Positions 1-8,979 of a DNA stretch of 64,000 bases are shown here, piece after piece. The notes beneath the pieces were generated by a model. The model did no database searches. It was not told where the DNA came from and saw nothing but the letters and a program-made list of their open reading frames with translations. The stretch is from assembly GCA_964406375.1 (NCBI GenBank), contig CAYORM010000006.1, positions 1-64,000 on the forward strand. The letters run 5' to 3'. Numbering within the stretch: the stretch's first letter is position 1; each line of letters opens with the position of its first letter. The translations under genes were made by a program, and so were the position numbers. This DNA is from CAYORM01 sp964406375. Its GTDB lineage: Bacteria; Pseudomonadota; Alphaproteobacteria; DSM-16000; Inquilinaceae.

Positions 1-2331
1 CGGGCTCGCCTCGCCGAAACGCACCTCGAACAGACCCGTCGGGATCGTATCGTCGCCTGCGAGCGGATCCTCGGCGACGTAGTCGCCCCCGACAGAGATC
101 ACCCCGGGCGAGTTGCCGGGCCCAAAGCTGCCTGACAGGTTAATGTTGCCGATGATGTAGAAGTTACCGCCGAGGGTGGAGTCTTCACCCACATTGGTAT
201 CACCCTCGACCGTCACCGGCGCAGATGGCGTGCCACCCGTCGTCTGTGAACCGGTGCCGAGATCGAGGTCTCCTGTGATGATGACTTGGCCCCCATTGGT
301 CGGGAAGACGTAGGTGTTGCCGTTTCCCGAGACCTCACCGATCTCCGCGTCGCCTTCAAAGGTGAACGAGGTGCCGTTACCGGAGATTTCCTCGATGATC
401 GCGCCGTCTTCGAAGGTTGCCTCACCGCCTTGCTCGGTAATGAAGCCCCGCACGCCGCGCATCTCACCCGACCAGGACGCCCCTTCCTGCAGGTAGACGA
501 ACGTCCCGCCATTGCCGGTCTTCGGCCCTTCGTCAAGGATATCACCTTGCGAAACGGACCCGGCCAGAAGGTCGAGGTGGATGATGCCCTCGGACCCGGT
601 GTCAACCCGCTCGACGAGCAGCAACGTGCCGTTGTTGCTGGTCGCGATCGCACCATCGCCCAGTGTGATATCGACCGTGCCCGGGGTTGGCGAACCGCCG
701 CTGGCGAAGAGAACGACGAAGCTTGGCGCCTGCGGCGAAGACAAGGTGCTGTCCGTGATCGTCACCTCACCGCGGTTGAAGATACGAACAGCTTCGGCGT
801 TGTCGGCGGTAATGGTGCTGTCATCGACGGTGAATGTGCCGTCGGTAACCACCGCACCGGCCGACCCCGTACCCACGGTATGGATGCTGGTACCATCCGT
901 CAGCGCGATCACGCCGCCATTCCAGACATAGGCGCCGAAGCTCGAGTCGCCCTGGTGCTCCGTCTTGATCTCGACACCGCTCGCCGTGATCCGCCCACCG
1001 CCCCGCGCATGCAGGCCGTAGGAATTCTCACCTGATGTCGTGATCGACCCGCCGGTCAGGTCGATCGTGTTCACGATCCCGTTCTGCGTGTCGAATGCCT
1101 GGACACCATGCGAACCCCAGCCATCCGTGGTGATCACCACATCATTGGCTGTGATTTGACCGTCATCGATTGCCTGCAAGCCGAAGACGCGCTGACCATG
1201 GCCCTCGATCGTCACGCCTGACAGGAAGAGGCGGCCGCCCTTCGTTGCCTCGGCGCCGTGGAAGAAGTAGCCATACCCGCCGGGTTGAGGCGACGCAGCG
1301 CCCCACGCCCCGGTTGCATCAATGCTCCCTCCCGACATCGTGATGATGCCGCCATTGATGGCCCGCACGGCGGCCCCTTCGGAGCCTGAGGCGATCACGT
1401 CGACATCCTCGACAGATATCCTGATGCCGTCGGCGATCAGAACCTCATTGATCTGATCAATGTAGTACCCCCGTACCAGCTCCGACCAATTGCTCTCGAA
1501 TTCCGTCACGCCGTTGTTACGGGCGTTCAGATACATATTCCAGTAGCTGTAATCCCCGTCCGCGGGATCGCCTAGACCGGAGTCATAGGCCTCAACGTCT
1601 TCAACGGTGTAAATGAGCTCCCCGTTCAGCCAATACTCAACAACATAATCCTCTCCATCGCCCTGGACATACCGCAGCTCCAGGTTATTCCAGCCATCAT
1701 AGTTGATCAGGTCGGCCGTCTCTGCCGTCAGGTCGATCCATCCATCTGGCGTCCCCTCCGGATCCTGGTCGGCAGCCGGATCCCACACCTCAATCCGCCC
1801 TTCACCGCCGTAGTTGGTGAAGCTCATGATCGGGTAGAATGCCGCCTGATCTTTGAACGCACCATTATCAGCCGGGTTTAGCGATCCCCAGATGCCGGTC
1901 CGAACGTAATCCTCATCGTCTCCCTCGGACCAGTCTTCCGGAATATATAGGTCACCCCCGATAAATGAACTGCCGGCAGGATTCACAATCGGCTGCTTGT
2001 ACCCTTGCCAGTTGTAGAAGCTGCCACTCTGAACGCTCTCAGGATCGATGGTCGTCGCGAGGACATCTTCGCGGCCTTCGAACTCGGGCTTGCCGATGAT
2101 CGGCTCCGCCGGCGTCCGGTCGGGCACCCAATCATCCGGATCAGTGGATACGGAGATCGTCACGGTACCGGCCATCGCAACCGGTGCGATGACCGCGACA
2201 CCACCGATCGTGGCGAGTGCTATGGCAAGGGGCGACACGCCGCCCCACCTTCGACGAAGCCGCCCGGCTCCCCCTGTGCCGCGCCCGGAACGCGACTCAT
2301 CATACGCCGACGGCGGTCGTCCGTTGTTCAT
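1..2331 (-). CDS. Large secreted beta-helix (autotransporter-type) protein, N-terminal part
   Basis: The frame is open from ATG 2331 to the window edge, giving 777 residues without a stop; the C-terminus lies outside. Residues 1-30 form a long Arg-rich extension, followed by a hydrophobic segment ending in VAMAG, which looks like an extended signal peptide. Residues about 55-300 resemble a LamG or jelly-roll sugar-binding fold (VVEYWLNGELIYTVEDVEAY). From about 300 there are short Gly/Thr/Ser/Asp-rich repeats typical of a right-handed beta-helix. Near the edge comes GSFGPGNSPGVISVGGDY, a motif typical of autotransporter passengers. I infer a surface adhesin or glycan-binding protein with a C-terminal beta-barrel beyond the window. 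GC content is lower than in neighbouring genes. The barrel itself is not visible. Confidence 0.8.
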   Translation of the reverse strand, partial: MNNGRPPSAYDESRSGRGTGGAGRLRRRWGGVSPLAIALATIGGVAVIAPVAMAGTVTISVSTDPDDWVPDRTPAEPIIGKPEFEGREDVLATTIDPESVQSGSFYNWQGYKQPIVNPAGSSFIGGDLYIPEDWSEGDDEDYVRTGIWGSLNPADNGAFKDQAAFYPIMSFTNYGGEGRIEVWDPAADQDPEGTPDGWIDLTAETADLINYDGWNNLELRYVQGDGEDYVVEYWLNGELIYTVEDVEAYDSGLGDPADGDYSYWNMYLNARNNGVTEFESNWSELVRGYYIDQINEVLIADGIRISVEDVDVIASGSEGAAVRAINGGIITMSGGSIDATGAWGAASPQPGGYGYFFHGAEATKGGRLFLSGVTIEGHGQRVFGLQAIDDGQITANDVVITTDGWGSHGVQAFDTQNGIVNTIDLTGGSITTSGENSYGLHARGGGRITASGVEIKTEHQGDSSFGAYVWNGGVIALTDGTSIHTVGTGSAGAVVTDGTFTVDDSTITADNAEAVRIFNRGEVTITDSTLSSPQAPSFVVLFASGGSPTPGTVDITLGDGAIATSNNGTLLLVERVDTGSEGIIHLDLLAGSVSQGDILDEGPKTGNGGTFVYLQEGASWSGEMRGVRGFITEQGGEATFEDGAIIEEISGNGTSFTFEGDAEIGEVSGNGNTYVFPTNGGQVIITGDLDLGTGSQTTGGTPSAPVTVEGDTNVGEDSTLGGNFYIIGNINLSGSFGPGNSPGVISVGGDYVAEDPLAGDDTIPTGLFEVRFGEASP

Positions 2332-3032
2332 GTCCAATCCCCCATGCCCGTGCGCCGTCGCCGGCGCGAAATAGCCAATGCCGCACACGACCGGCAGCCC
2401 GCAGCGGGCCTTGGTCGTAAACGAAACGATGGGGAGGATAGGCCGGGCTGCGCCGCATTGCCACCGCCTGAACGCAGCATCGGCCACAAATTTGCGTCGA
2501 TCTTCCGGCACAGGTGTTGCCAGAAGTCGCAGAAGTGTCTCCGCCAGAAGCCGGAAAGGTGGCGCAACGCGGCGCGGCCGGCAGGCTCCGGGGCGGGCGC
2601 AAGAAAAAAGGGCCGCGACATGTCGCGGCCCGAGTCTAGGGAGGAAACGCCCAAGAAGTGCGTACGACAGCAGGATCACTGCATGTCGCACTGCACAATC
2701 TGATGATCCGGGCCCGATTCTGCAAGAGGAAAAATCCGCCGCCCGTGAAATTCTTGCCGCACCCAGGGTTTCTGCGGGGTCCACTGGCGAGCCTGGCATC
2801 GGCAGCGGGGTGCGCCGGCTGGGAAGAGGTCAACCTCACTGTCCTTCTGGCGTCCAGTCATGCTGCGATGCAAAAGAGGCGTGCACGCCATGCGGACCCG
2901 CTTTGGCCGCGGCGGACTTGCCGGCGGCGCGGCGAGGCGCCAAGCATGCAGTCGTACCGCGTGCGATCGGACCGGCGGCGACGGGCGGCCGGAGGCAGCG
3001 CCGGGACAGCCGAGAGGGAGTGCCCGAACGGG
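2332..3032. other. 700-base non-coding stretch between autotransporter and glk
   Basis: No convincing gene lies here. Open frames on either strand are rich in Arg and Pro and run into glk in the wrong frame. The stretch holds a strong leftward terminator (2604-2631). Just to its right is a second hairpin at 2673-2709, with arms GGATCA and TGATCC and inner TGCA repeats. The promoters of glk and of the autotransporter should also be here, but I could not identify -35/-10 boxes with confidence. Confidence 0.6.
2604..2631 (-). terminator. Rho-independent terminator, leftward
   Basis: A perfect 22-base palindrome (GGGCCGCGACA plus its complement, 2610-2631) is followed on the minus strand by six T residues (2609-2604). 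The T tract is on the left side only, so it stops leftward transcription. No leftward gene ends here: the next gene to the right, glk, is on the plus strand. Confidence 0.8.
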
Positions 3033-4061
3033 ATGACACAGCACATGCCAGGCGAAGGACGGCCCGAGGCGGGGGAGCCGCCTTTCCTGGTCGCCGATCT
3101 GGGTGCGACCAATGCGCGATTCGCCCTGAGCCGGCCCGACGGCATAAGCGACGTCCGGATCATGCCGGTCTCCTCCCAACCGTCGCTGGCCGACGCCATT
3201 GCCGCCTATCTCGACGCCGTGCGTCCCGCCCGCGCGCCGCGGCGGGCGGCCATCGCGATCGCCTGCCCGATCACCGGTGACCGGGTGACACTGACCAACC
3301 ACGACGCCTGGTCCTTCTCGATCCGCGAGCTGCGCGACGCCTTCGGGCTCGACCGGCTCGCGGTCATCAACGATTTCACCGCGGTGGCGCTGGCCGTGCC
3401 ACATCTCGGGGCCGGCGACCGTCAGCAGATCGGCGGCGATGCCCCCGTCGCGGGCGCACCGATCGGCGTGATCGGCCCGGGGACCGGCCTCGGCGTTTCC
3501 GGCCTGGTGCCCGCCGCCTCGGGCACGGAGCAGGGCGCCGCCGCCCGCTGGACCGCGCTGGCCGGCGAGGGCGGGCATGTCACCCTGCCCGCGACCACTG
3601 CGCGGGAGGCGGCGGTGGTCGAGCTCCTCGGCCGGCGCTTCGGCCATGTCTCGGCCGAGCGGGCGCTCTCCGGCATGGGGCTGTCGAACCTCTACGAGGC
3701 GCTGTCGATCATCAGCGGCGAGGACGACCCGCGCGCCCGCGAACCCGCCGAGGTGACGGAAGGGGCGCGGGCCGGCGATCCCGTCTGCCGCGAGGCGGTC
3801 ACCATGTTCTCGGCGATGCTGGGCACGGTGGCAGGGAATCTCGCCCTCACCCTCGGGGCCCGTGGCGGCGTGTACATCGCCGGCGGCATCGTGCTGCGGC
3901 TCGGCCCGCTGTTCGATGCGGCGCTGTTCCGCGAGCGCTTCGAGGCCAAGGGCCGGATGCGCCAGGCCTTCCTCGCGGCGATCCCGACCTATGTCATCAC
4001 CAATCCGCTGCCCGCCTTCCTCGGTCTGCGGGCGGTGCTGGAGGCGCCCCCGCCGGCATAA
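3033..4061 (+). CDS. glk: Glucokinase
   Basis: 342 residues, ATP-dependent phosphorylation of glucose in the cytoplasm (Glk family, usually about 320 aa). Residues about 16-26 (FLVADLGATNARF) form the phosphate-1 loop. VINDFTAVA carries the catalytic-type Asp. GVIGPGTGLGVSGLV and ALAGEGGHVTLP are family signatures, and GVYIAGGIV lies near the C-terminus. ATG 3033 is chosen because the match begins a few residues later and GAGGGAG lies about 12 bases upstream; the frame is open further upstream but that part is not glucokinase-like. It is convergent with the adenine deaminase gene, 27 bases away. Confidence 0.93.
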   Translation: MTQHMPGEGRPEAGEPPFLVADLGATNARFALSRPDGISDVRIMPVSSQPSLADAIAAYLDAVRPARAPRRAAIAIACPITGDRVTLTNHDAWSFSIRELRDAFGLDRLAVINDFTAVALAVPHLGAGDRQQIGGDAPVAGAPIGVIGPGTGLGVSGLVPAASGTEQGAAARWTALAGEGGHVTLPATTAREAAVVELLGRRFGHVSAERALSGMGLSNLYEALSIISGEDDPRAREPAEVTEGARAGDPVCREAVTMFSAMLGTVAGNLALTLGARGGVYIAGGIVLRLGPLFDAALFRERFEAKGRMRQAFLAAIPTYVITNPLPAFLGLRAVLEAPPPA

Positions 4062-4088
4062 CGGGGCGGATCGGACCGGCCGACGCTG

Positions 4089-5798
4089 CTAGGCCGCGAT
4101 CAGCTCGAACCGGTCGACATCGACGAGGCCGCGATCGGTGATCTTGAGGTGCGGGATCACCGGCAGCGGCAGGAAGGCGAGCTGGATGAAGGGCTCGGCG
4201 AGCGGGCAGCCCATCGCCCGCACCGCTTGGCGCAGATCGCGCAGCGCGTGCTCGACCGCCTCGAAGGCCAGACGGCTCATCAGACCGGCGAGCGGCAGCG
4301 GCAGTTCGGCCACCACCTGCCCGTCGCGCACCGCACAGAAGCCGCCCTGCAGCTCGATCAGCCGGTTGGCGGCGATCGCCATGTCGCGGTCGCCATCGCC
4401 GACGACGCAGAGATTGTGGCTGTCATGGCCGACGGATGAGGCGAGCGCGCCGCCGCGGAAGCCGAAGCCCTGGACGAAGCCGCGGCCGATATTCTCGTTC
4501 ACGCCGTGCCGGGCGATGACGCAGACCTTCAGCACGTCCTGCCCCGGATCGGCGAGCCGCAACCCGTCCCGCCAGGGCAGCGTCGCCGTCCGGTACTCGG
4601 TCAGGATCTTGCCGGGGATGATGCCGATGACCGGGCCGGTGGGGCCCGACGACGGCGCGGCGAAATCCTCCTCCCGCAGTGGCCGCCGCCGCACCGAGCC
4701 CTCGCCGACCGGCGCCACCGTGCCGCGCGCGGCGAAGAGCGCGTCGTCGACCGGCACCCCGGCGGTCAGCACGCGCGCGACCCGACACTCCTCGAGATCG
4801 TCGAGCAGCACGAGATCGGCCCGCCGCCCGGGCGCGACGATGCCGCGATCGAGAAGGCCGAAGCCGCGTGCCGCCGACCAGGTTGCGGCCCGGTAGACAT
4901 CGGCCGGCTCCGCCCCGGCGCGGATGGCGAGGCGGATCGCGTGGTCGATATGCCCCTCCTCGGCGATATCGAGCGGGCTGCGGTCATCGCTGCAGAAGCC
5001 GAGGAAGGCCGAGCTGCGCGGGCCGATGATGGATGCCAGCGCCGTCACGTCCTTGCTGACCGACCCCTCGCGGATCAGCACCTGCATGCCCTTGCGCAGC
5101 TTCTCTTCGGCCTCTTCGGCCGAGGTCGTCTCGTGGCAGTTGCGGATGCCGCAGGCGAGATAGGCGTTGAGCCCGCGGCCGCGCAGCAGCGGCGCGTGCC
5201 CGTCGATATGGCCGTCCTGGAAGGCGGCGAGCTTGTCCAGCACGCCCTCGTCCTTGGCGAGTACACCCGGGAAATTCATGAACTCGGCGAGTCCGATCAC
5301 CTTGGGGTGGTCACGGTGGCGCAGCAGATCGGCAGCGTCGAGCCGGGCGCCCGCCGTCTCCAGCGCCGTCGCCGGCACGCAGGAGGAGAGCTGCACGCGC
5401 AGGTCGAGCGCCGTCTCCATCGCCGAGTCGAGGAAATAACGGAGCCCCGTCTCGCCCAGCACGTTGCAGATCTCGTGCGGGTCGCAGATCGCCGTCGTCG
5501 TGCCGCGGGGCAGAACGCAGCGGTCGTATTCCAGCGGCGTCACGAGACAGGATTCGCAATGGACATGGGCGTCGATGAAGCCCGGCACGACGATACGGTC
5601 GCGGCCGTCGATCTCGACCCTGCCGGAATAGCTGTCGCCGGTGCCGACGATACGGTCGCCGCAGATCGCGACATCGCCCTCGAAGAGGGTGCCGGTGATC
5701 ACATCGAGCGTCCGCGCCCCCTTGATGACGAGATCGGCAGGCGCGGATCCCAGCGCTTGGTCGATCCGGCGGCGCAACGCAGCCTTCACCTTCTCCAT
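4089..5798 (-). CDS. ade: Adenine deaminase
   Basis: 569 residues, full length for the Ade family (adenine to hypoxanthine plus ammonia, purine salvage). The amidohydrolase metal site is seen as GFIDAHVHCES near residue 75. Later GHAPLLRG, NCHETT and FCSDDRSP supply further ligands. The C-terminal domain has the family pattern IARHGVNENIGRGFVQGFG and GGALASSVGHDSHN. It stands alone, convergent with glk and divergent from the DUF4142-like gene. ATG 5798 has a GGGAG-like element upstream. Confidence 0.93.
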   Translation of the reverse strand: MEKVKAALRRRIDQALGSAPADLVIKGARTLDVITGTLFEGDVAICGDRIVGTGDSYSGRVEIDGRDRIVVPGFIDAHVHCESCLVTPLEYDRCVLPRGTTTAICDPHEICNVLGETGLRYFLDSAMETALDLRVQLSSCVPATALETAGARLDAADLLRHRDHPKVIGLAEFMNFPGVLAKDEGVLDKLAAFQDGHIDGHAPLLRGRGLNAYLACGIRNCHETTSAEEAEEKLRKGMQVLIREGSVSKDVTALASIIGPRSSAFLGFCSDDRSPLDIAEEGHIDHAIRLAIRAGAEPADVYRAATWSAARGFGLLDRGIVAPGRRADLVLLDDLEECRVARVLTAGVPVDDALFAARGTVAPVGEGSVRRRPLREEDFAAPSSGPTGPVIGIIPGKILTEYRTATLPWRDGLRLADPGQDVLKVCVIARHGVNENIGRGFVQGFGFRGGALASSVGHDSHNLCVVGDGDRDMAIAANRLIELQGGFCAVRDGQVVAELPLPLAGLMSRLAFEAVEHALRDLRQAVRAMGCPLAEPFIQLAFLPLPVIPHLKITDRGLVDVDRFELIAA

Positions 5799-5940
5799 GG
5801 ATCTTCTCCCTCGGCGCGCCTCCCACGCTGCCCTGGCAGCCTACAGTCCGCCAGCCGGGGTTTCCAGGCGGCCCCGGCGCCGGCATTCTCCCGCCGGCCG
5901 CAAGGAACGGTCACCGCGCAGAGGATGGCGGAGAGCCCGG

Positions 5941-6483
5941 ATGAGAGCCAAGACCCTGATCGCCGCCGCGCTCTCGGGCGTGATCGTCGCCCTTCCCGTC
6001 GGCCCGGCCCGCGCCCAGGCGGTGCCCGCCGAGATCGTCTCCCAGCGGGATGCGGCCTTCCTGAGCCAGGCGGCGCAGGCGGCGGCCGCACAGGTGCTGC
6101 TGGCCCGGCTCGCCGCTGAACGGGCGGAGAGCCCGGAGGCCCTGGCGCTCGCCGCCCGGATCGAGCGGGCCTGGATGGCCCGCGGCCAGCGCCTGTCGGA
6201 CATCGCCTTCGCCCGCGGTCTCGTCGCGCCGACCAGCCCCGACCCGCGGGGCCGCGGCGCCGTGCTGCGGCTGTCGGCGCTGCCGGCCGAGGCGGCGTTC
6301 GACCGCGAATGGGCGCTGCAGCTGATCGCCGCGGCCAATGCGGCGATCACGCTGTTCGAGACGCTCGACGATGCTGCGGATGGTGGGCGATGGCCCGAAC
6401 TCGCCGCCTTCGCGCGTGCCGCCCTGCCCGCGATCGCCGAGGAGAAGGCGGCGGCGCAGGCGCTGGAACTGCAGCTCCGGTGA
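5941..6483 (+). CDS. DUF4142-like exported protein
   Basis: 180 residues with a clear signal peptide (hydrophobic segment ending ARAQ, residues 1-26). The mature part is Ala-rich and helical: QRDAAFLSQAAQAAAAQVLLARLAAER, then ARIERAWMARGQRLSDIA. Placement of two helical hairpins recalls the ferritin-like DUF4142 family. The protein would act in the periplasm; its function is unknown. It stands alone and its stop is 6 bases from the convergent OsmC gene. Confidence 0.65.
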   Translation: MRAKTLIAAALSGVIVALPVGPARAQAVPAEIVSQRDAAFLSQAAQAAAAQVLLARLAAERAESPEALALAARIERAWMARGQRLSDIAFARGLVAPTSPDPRGRGAVLRLSALPAEAAFDREWALQLIAAANAAITLFETLDDAADGGRWPELAAFARAALPAIAEEKAAAQALELQLR

Positions 6484-6489
6484 GGCCGG

Positions 6490-6951
6490 TCAGGAGGCTG
6501 ACGGCCCGCCGCCCCCGGCCTTCACCTCTGCCTCTGCCCTGTCCACCATGACGATTTCATGCGTCATCTCGCAGATGCGCGCCATCATGATGGAGGCCGA
6601 ACAGTACTTCTCCTTCGACAGTGCGACCGCCCGCTCTACCCGTGCCCGCGCGAGGCCGCGGCCTGAGACCAGATAGCGCAGATGCATGCGGGTGAAGACC
6701 TTGGGGTCGGTCGGGCTGCGCTCACCCTCGATCTCGACCCGGCAATCCTCGACCGGCTGGCGGGCACGCCTGAGGATGTGGACGACGTCGAAGGCGGTGC
6801 AGCCGGCGACGCCGAGCAGCAGCAATTCCATCGGCCGCATGCCGAGATTGCGGCCGCCTAGCTCGGGCGCGGCGTCGAGCAGCAGGCCATGGCCGCTGCC
6901 GGATTCGGCGACGAACCGCATGTCGTCGACCCAGGTGACGCTGGCGTGCAT
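6490..6951 (-). CDS. OsmC/Ohr family protein
   Basis: 153 residues. The two reactive cysteines of the family are present in GVAGCTAFDVV and EKYCSASIM, spaced as in OsmC/YhfA proteins. Members reduce organic or fatty-acid hydroperoxides with the cysteine pair, but the YhfA branch is poorly characterised. ATG 6951 begins at MHASVTWVDDM, the usual family N-terminus. It is a single gene, divergent from the exported protein at 7100. Confidence 0.88.
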   Translation of the reverse strand: MHASVTWVDDMRFVAESGSGHGLLLDAAPELGGRNLGMRPMELLLLGVAGCTAFDVVHILRRARQPVEDCRVEIEGERSPTDPKVFTRMHLRYLVSGRGLARARVERAVALSKEKYCSASIMMARICEMTHEIVMVDRAEAEVKAGGGGPSAS

Positions 6952-7099
6952 CGCTGCTCCTCGGGGCTTTCCGCCGGCGCCTCTTCGCCGCAATCGACAC
7001 GATTTTGTCGCAACAAAACGGCAGAGGCGAGCGACAAGTGGTGGTGGGGGTAGTAAGATCGGCCGTCCCGGGGGTGGAAGGAAGAGCGGAGAGCGGACG

Positions 7100-7513
7100 A
7101 TGATGGGGTTGGCGCGGATCACGCGATCGGAGCTGACGTCGCGGAGCGGCGAACGGTCGCCGCGCAGCGGTCGGGCAGGGCGCGGAGCGATCCTCGGCGC
7201 GGCCATTTCCGGCGGGCTGCTGATCGCGGCCGCGAGTCCGGCGGCCTGGGCAGGACCGACGATCGATCTGCTGGGCGACCCCGATTCGCTGGCCGATCAT
7301 TTCGTCTTCGCCTGCGATGCGGCGGCCGACCCGCAGACCTGCCTCGTCAACCAGTTCGAGGCGGCAACGCGCATCCAGACGATGAACGCCCGACTCGCGG
7401 ACCGCGCGGCGACACCGGAAGGGGAAGCGGCGATCGAGGCCTGTGGCACCGCGGCCGGCCTGCCCGATCAGGTCGATCTGGTGGTGCTGGCGGACTGCCT
7501 GTCGCGCAACTGA
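7100..7513 (+). CDS. Small exported protein, unknown function
   Basis: 137 residues. A long basic N-terminus (residues 1-32) precedes a hydrophobic signal segment ending AAWAG. The mature part is about 85 residues with four cysteines (FACDAAADPQTCLV, IEACGTAAG, LADCLSRN), suggesting two disulfides in the periplasm. I do not recognise a family. Two ATG codons stand in tandem (7100 and 7103). It is convergent with tonB, 29 bases away. Confidence 0.6.
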   Translation: MMGLARITRSELTSRSGERSPRSGRAGRGAILGAAISGGLLIAAASPAAWAGPTIDLLGDPDSLADHFVFACDAAADPQTCLVNQFEAATRIQTMNARLADRAATPEGEAAIEACGTAAGLPDQVDLVVLADCLSRN

Positions 7514-7515
7514 CG

Positions 7516-7536
7516 CCGCGGCTCCTTCGGCCGCGG
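7516..7536. terminator. GC-rich hairpin between convergent genes
   Basis: Arms CCGCGGC (7516-7522) and GCCGCGG (7530-7536) with a 7-base loop fill the gap between the exported-protein gene and tonB. No T tract follows on either side, so it is at most a weak bidirectional or Rho-assisted terminator. Confidence 0.35.
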
Positions 7537-7542
7537 CCGGGC

Positions 7543-8979
7543 TCAGCGGAGATCGAAGCGGACCGGCAACACCGCGGTGTTGCCCCCGCCAGCCGGCAGC
7601 GGGCCGAACGGCGCTGCACGCCGGGCGCCGGCCACCACGGCGGCATCGAGCGCCGGGCTGCCCGAGCTCTCGACGATGGCGGCCTCGACCAGCGATCCGT
7701 CGGCACCGACGGTGACCCGGATCGACAGCCGTCCCTCGATGGACTGGTTGCGCGCCGAGGCCGGATAGTCCGTCCGGCGCTGGATGGCGGACCGGACCTG
7801 CCCCCAATAGGCAGTGAGCGCGGCCTGCAGATCGGCGCCGGCCAGCGGCAGTGGTCCCTGGCCGGATCCGGCCGCGGCGGTCCCGCTGCCGGCGCCGTCA
7901 CCGAGACCCGCGCCGGACCCGCTTCCCGCAGCCGAGCCGGAGCCCGAACCCGAGCCGAGCCCGGTGCCGGCCCCGCCATCGCTGCCGCTTCCCGTGCCGG
8001 CCGATGCGGCAGCCGGGGCCGGCACCGCCGTAGCGGCCGGTGCGGCGGCCGGGGTCGAGGAGGCGGCTGGTGGGGATGAGGGGACCGTCGCGGGCGCTGC
8101 CGGCAGCGACGGCGGCTCCGGCTTGCGCGGCGCTGGCGGGATGATCTCCACGGCTGGTTCGGCCTGCGGCTCGGCCGCTGCCTCGGCCACTGCCTCGGCC
8201 GCTGGCACAGTCTGTGGCGTCATCACTGCCGCCGCCACCGGCGCGTCGAGGACCGCCGTGGCCGTTGTGATCTCGGCCAAGGCTGGCGCGGCGATGGACG
8301 GTTCGACCGGAACGGCCGCAGCCGGCGGGGCGGTCTGCGCCGCGGGCGCCGGTGCGGTGGCGGGCGGAACGACGGCCGCAGCCGCCGGCATCACCGGTTC
8401 CGGCCCCGTCATCTCCACGGCTGGCACTTCGGCGGCAGACATGGCGGCGGCCCGCGTGACCAGAGGGTCGACGGCGACGATGGCCGGCGGCACCTCGGCC
8501 GTCATCGGCCGCGCCTCGAGCGGTACCGCCGTCACCCGCTCCGCATCGACGGGCAATGCCCGCGAAGGCGGCTCGACGGCGGTGATGACGGAAGGATCGG
8601 TGGCCGCGACCACCGCCGGTGCCGTGGCGCTCTCGACCACCGGATAGTCGGCGACGGCCGCGGCGGGATCAGGTGCCGCGAGGGCCTGCGCGGTGACCGC
8701 GGGATCGACCACCCCGCCGATCGGCAGCTCGGCCGTCACACCGCCCGATACTGCGGCCGCGACGCCGCCGGGCGGCCCGAAGGCGACGCCGAGGGCGAGC
8801 CCGCCGCCGCCGCCCCCGCCACCACCGCCGGCCCCGCCTCCCCAAAGGGTCAGCACTGCGCCATGCAGCAGCACCGCCACCAGCAGCGCCGGCGTCCAGT
8901 CGCGCAGCACCCGCGGACGGCGTGGCACGGCACCGAAAAGCGCCACCCCCTCCGCCCGGCTGAGATCGATCGCGGTCAC
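7543..8979 (-). CDS. tonB: Energy transducer TonB
   Basis: 478 residues, about twice the usual TonB length. Residues 1-27 are cytoplasmic. The membrane helix (about 28-46, ALLVAVLLHGAVLTLW) keeps the conserved His (His39) but has Ala where E. coli TonB has Ser16. A poly-Gly run follows, then about 280 residues rich in Ala, Val and Pro, a Gly-Ser repeat region, and the C-terminal TonB fold with YPASARNQSIEGRLSIRV. The long linker would span the periplasm to reach the hemin receptor. It starts at GTG 8979, overlapping the exbD stop (GTGA). It is the last gene of the hemin operon. Confidence 0.9.
   Translation of the reverse strand: MTAIDLSRAEGVALFGAVPRRPRVLRDWTPALLVAVLLHGAVLTLWGGGAGGGGGGGGGGLALGVAFGPPGGVAAAVSGGVTAELPIGGVVDPAVTAQALAAPDPAAAVADYPVVESATAPAVVAATDPSVITAVEPPSRALPVDAERVTAVPLEARPMTAEVPPAIVAVDPLVTRAAAMSAAEVPAVEMTGPEPVMPAAAAVVPPATAPAPAAQTAPPAAAVPVEPSIAAPALAEITTATAVLDAPVAAAVMTPQTVPAAEAVAEAAAEPQAEPAVEIIPPAPRKPEPPSLPAAPATVPSSPPAASSTPAAAPAATAVPAPAAASAGTGSGSDGGAGTGLGSGSGSGSAAGSGSGAGLGDGAGSGTAAAGSGQGPLPLAGADLQAALTAYWGQVRSAIQRRTDYPASARNQSIEGRLSIRVTVGADGSLVEAAIVESSGSPALDAAVVAGARRAAPFGPLPAGGGNTAVLPVRFDLR

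Noticed and set aside
286..1035. 249-codon plus-strand frame opposite the autotransporter
   Set aside because: Composition is Arg/Ala/Asp-rich with no domain, and the minus-strand frame has a signal peptide and regular repeats.
2658..3032. Upstream extension of the glucokinase frame
   Set aside because: The added 125 residues are Arg-rich and unlike glucokinase, and a family-like start with a ribosome site exists at 3033.
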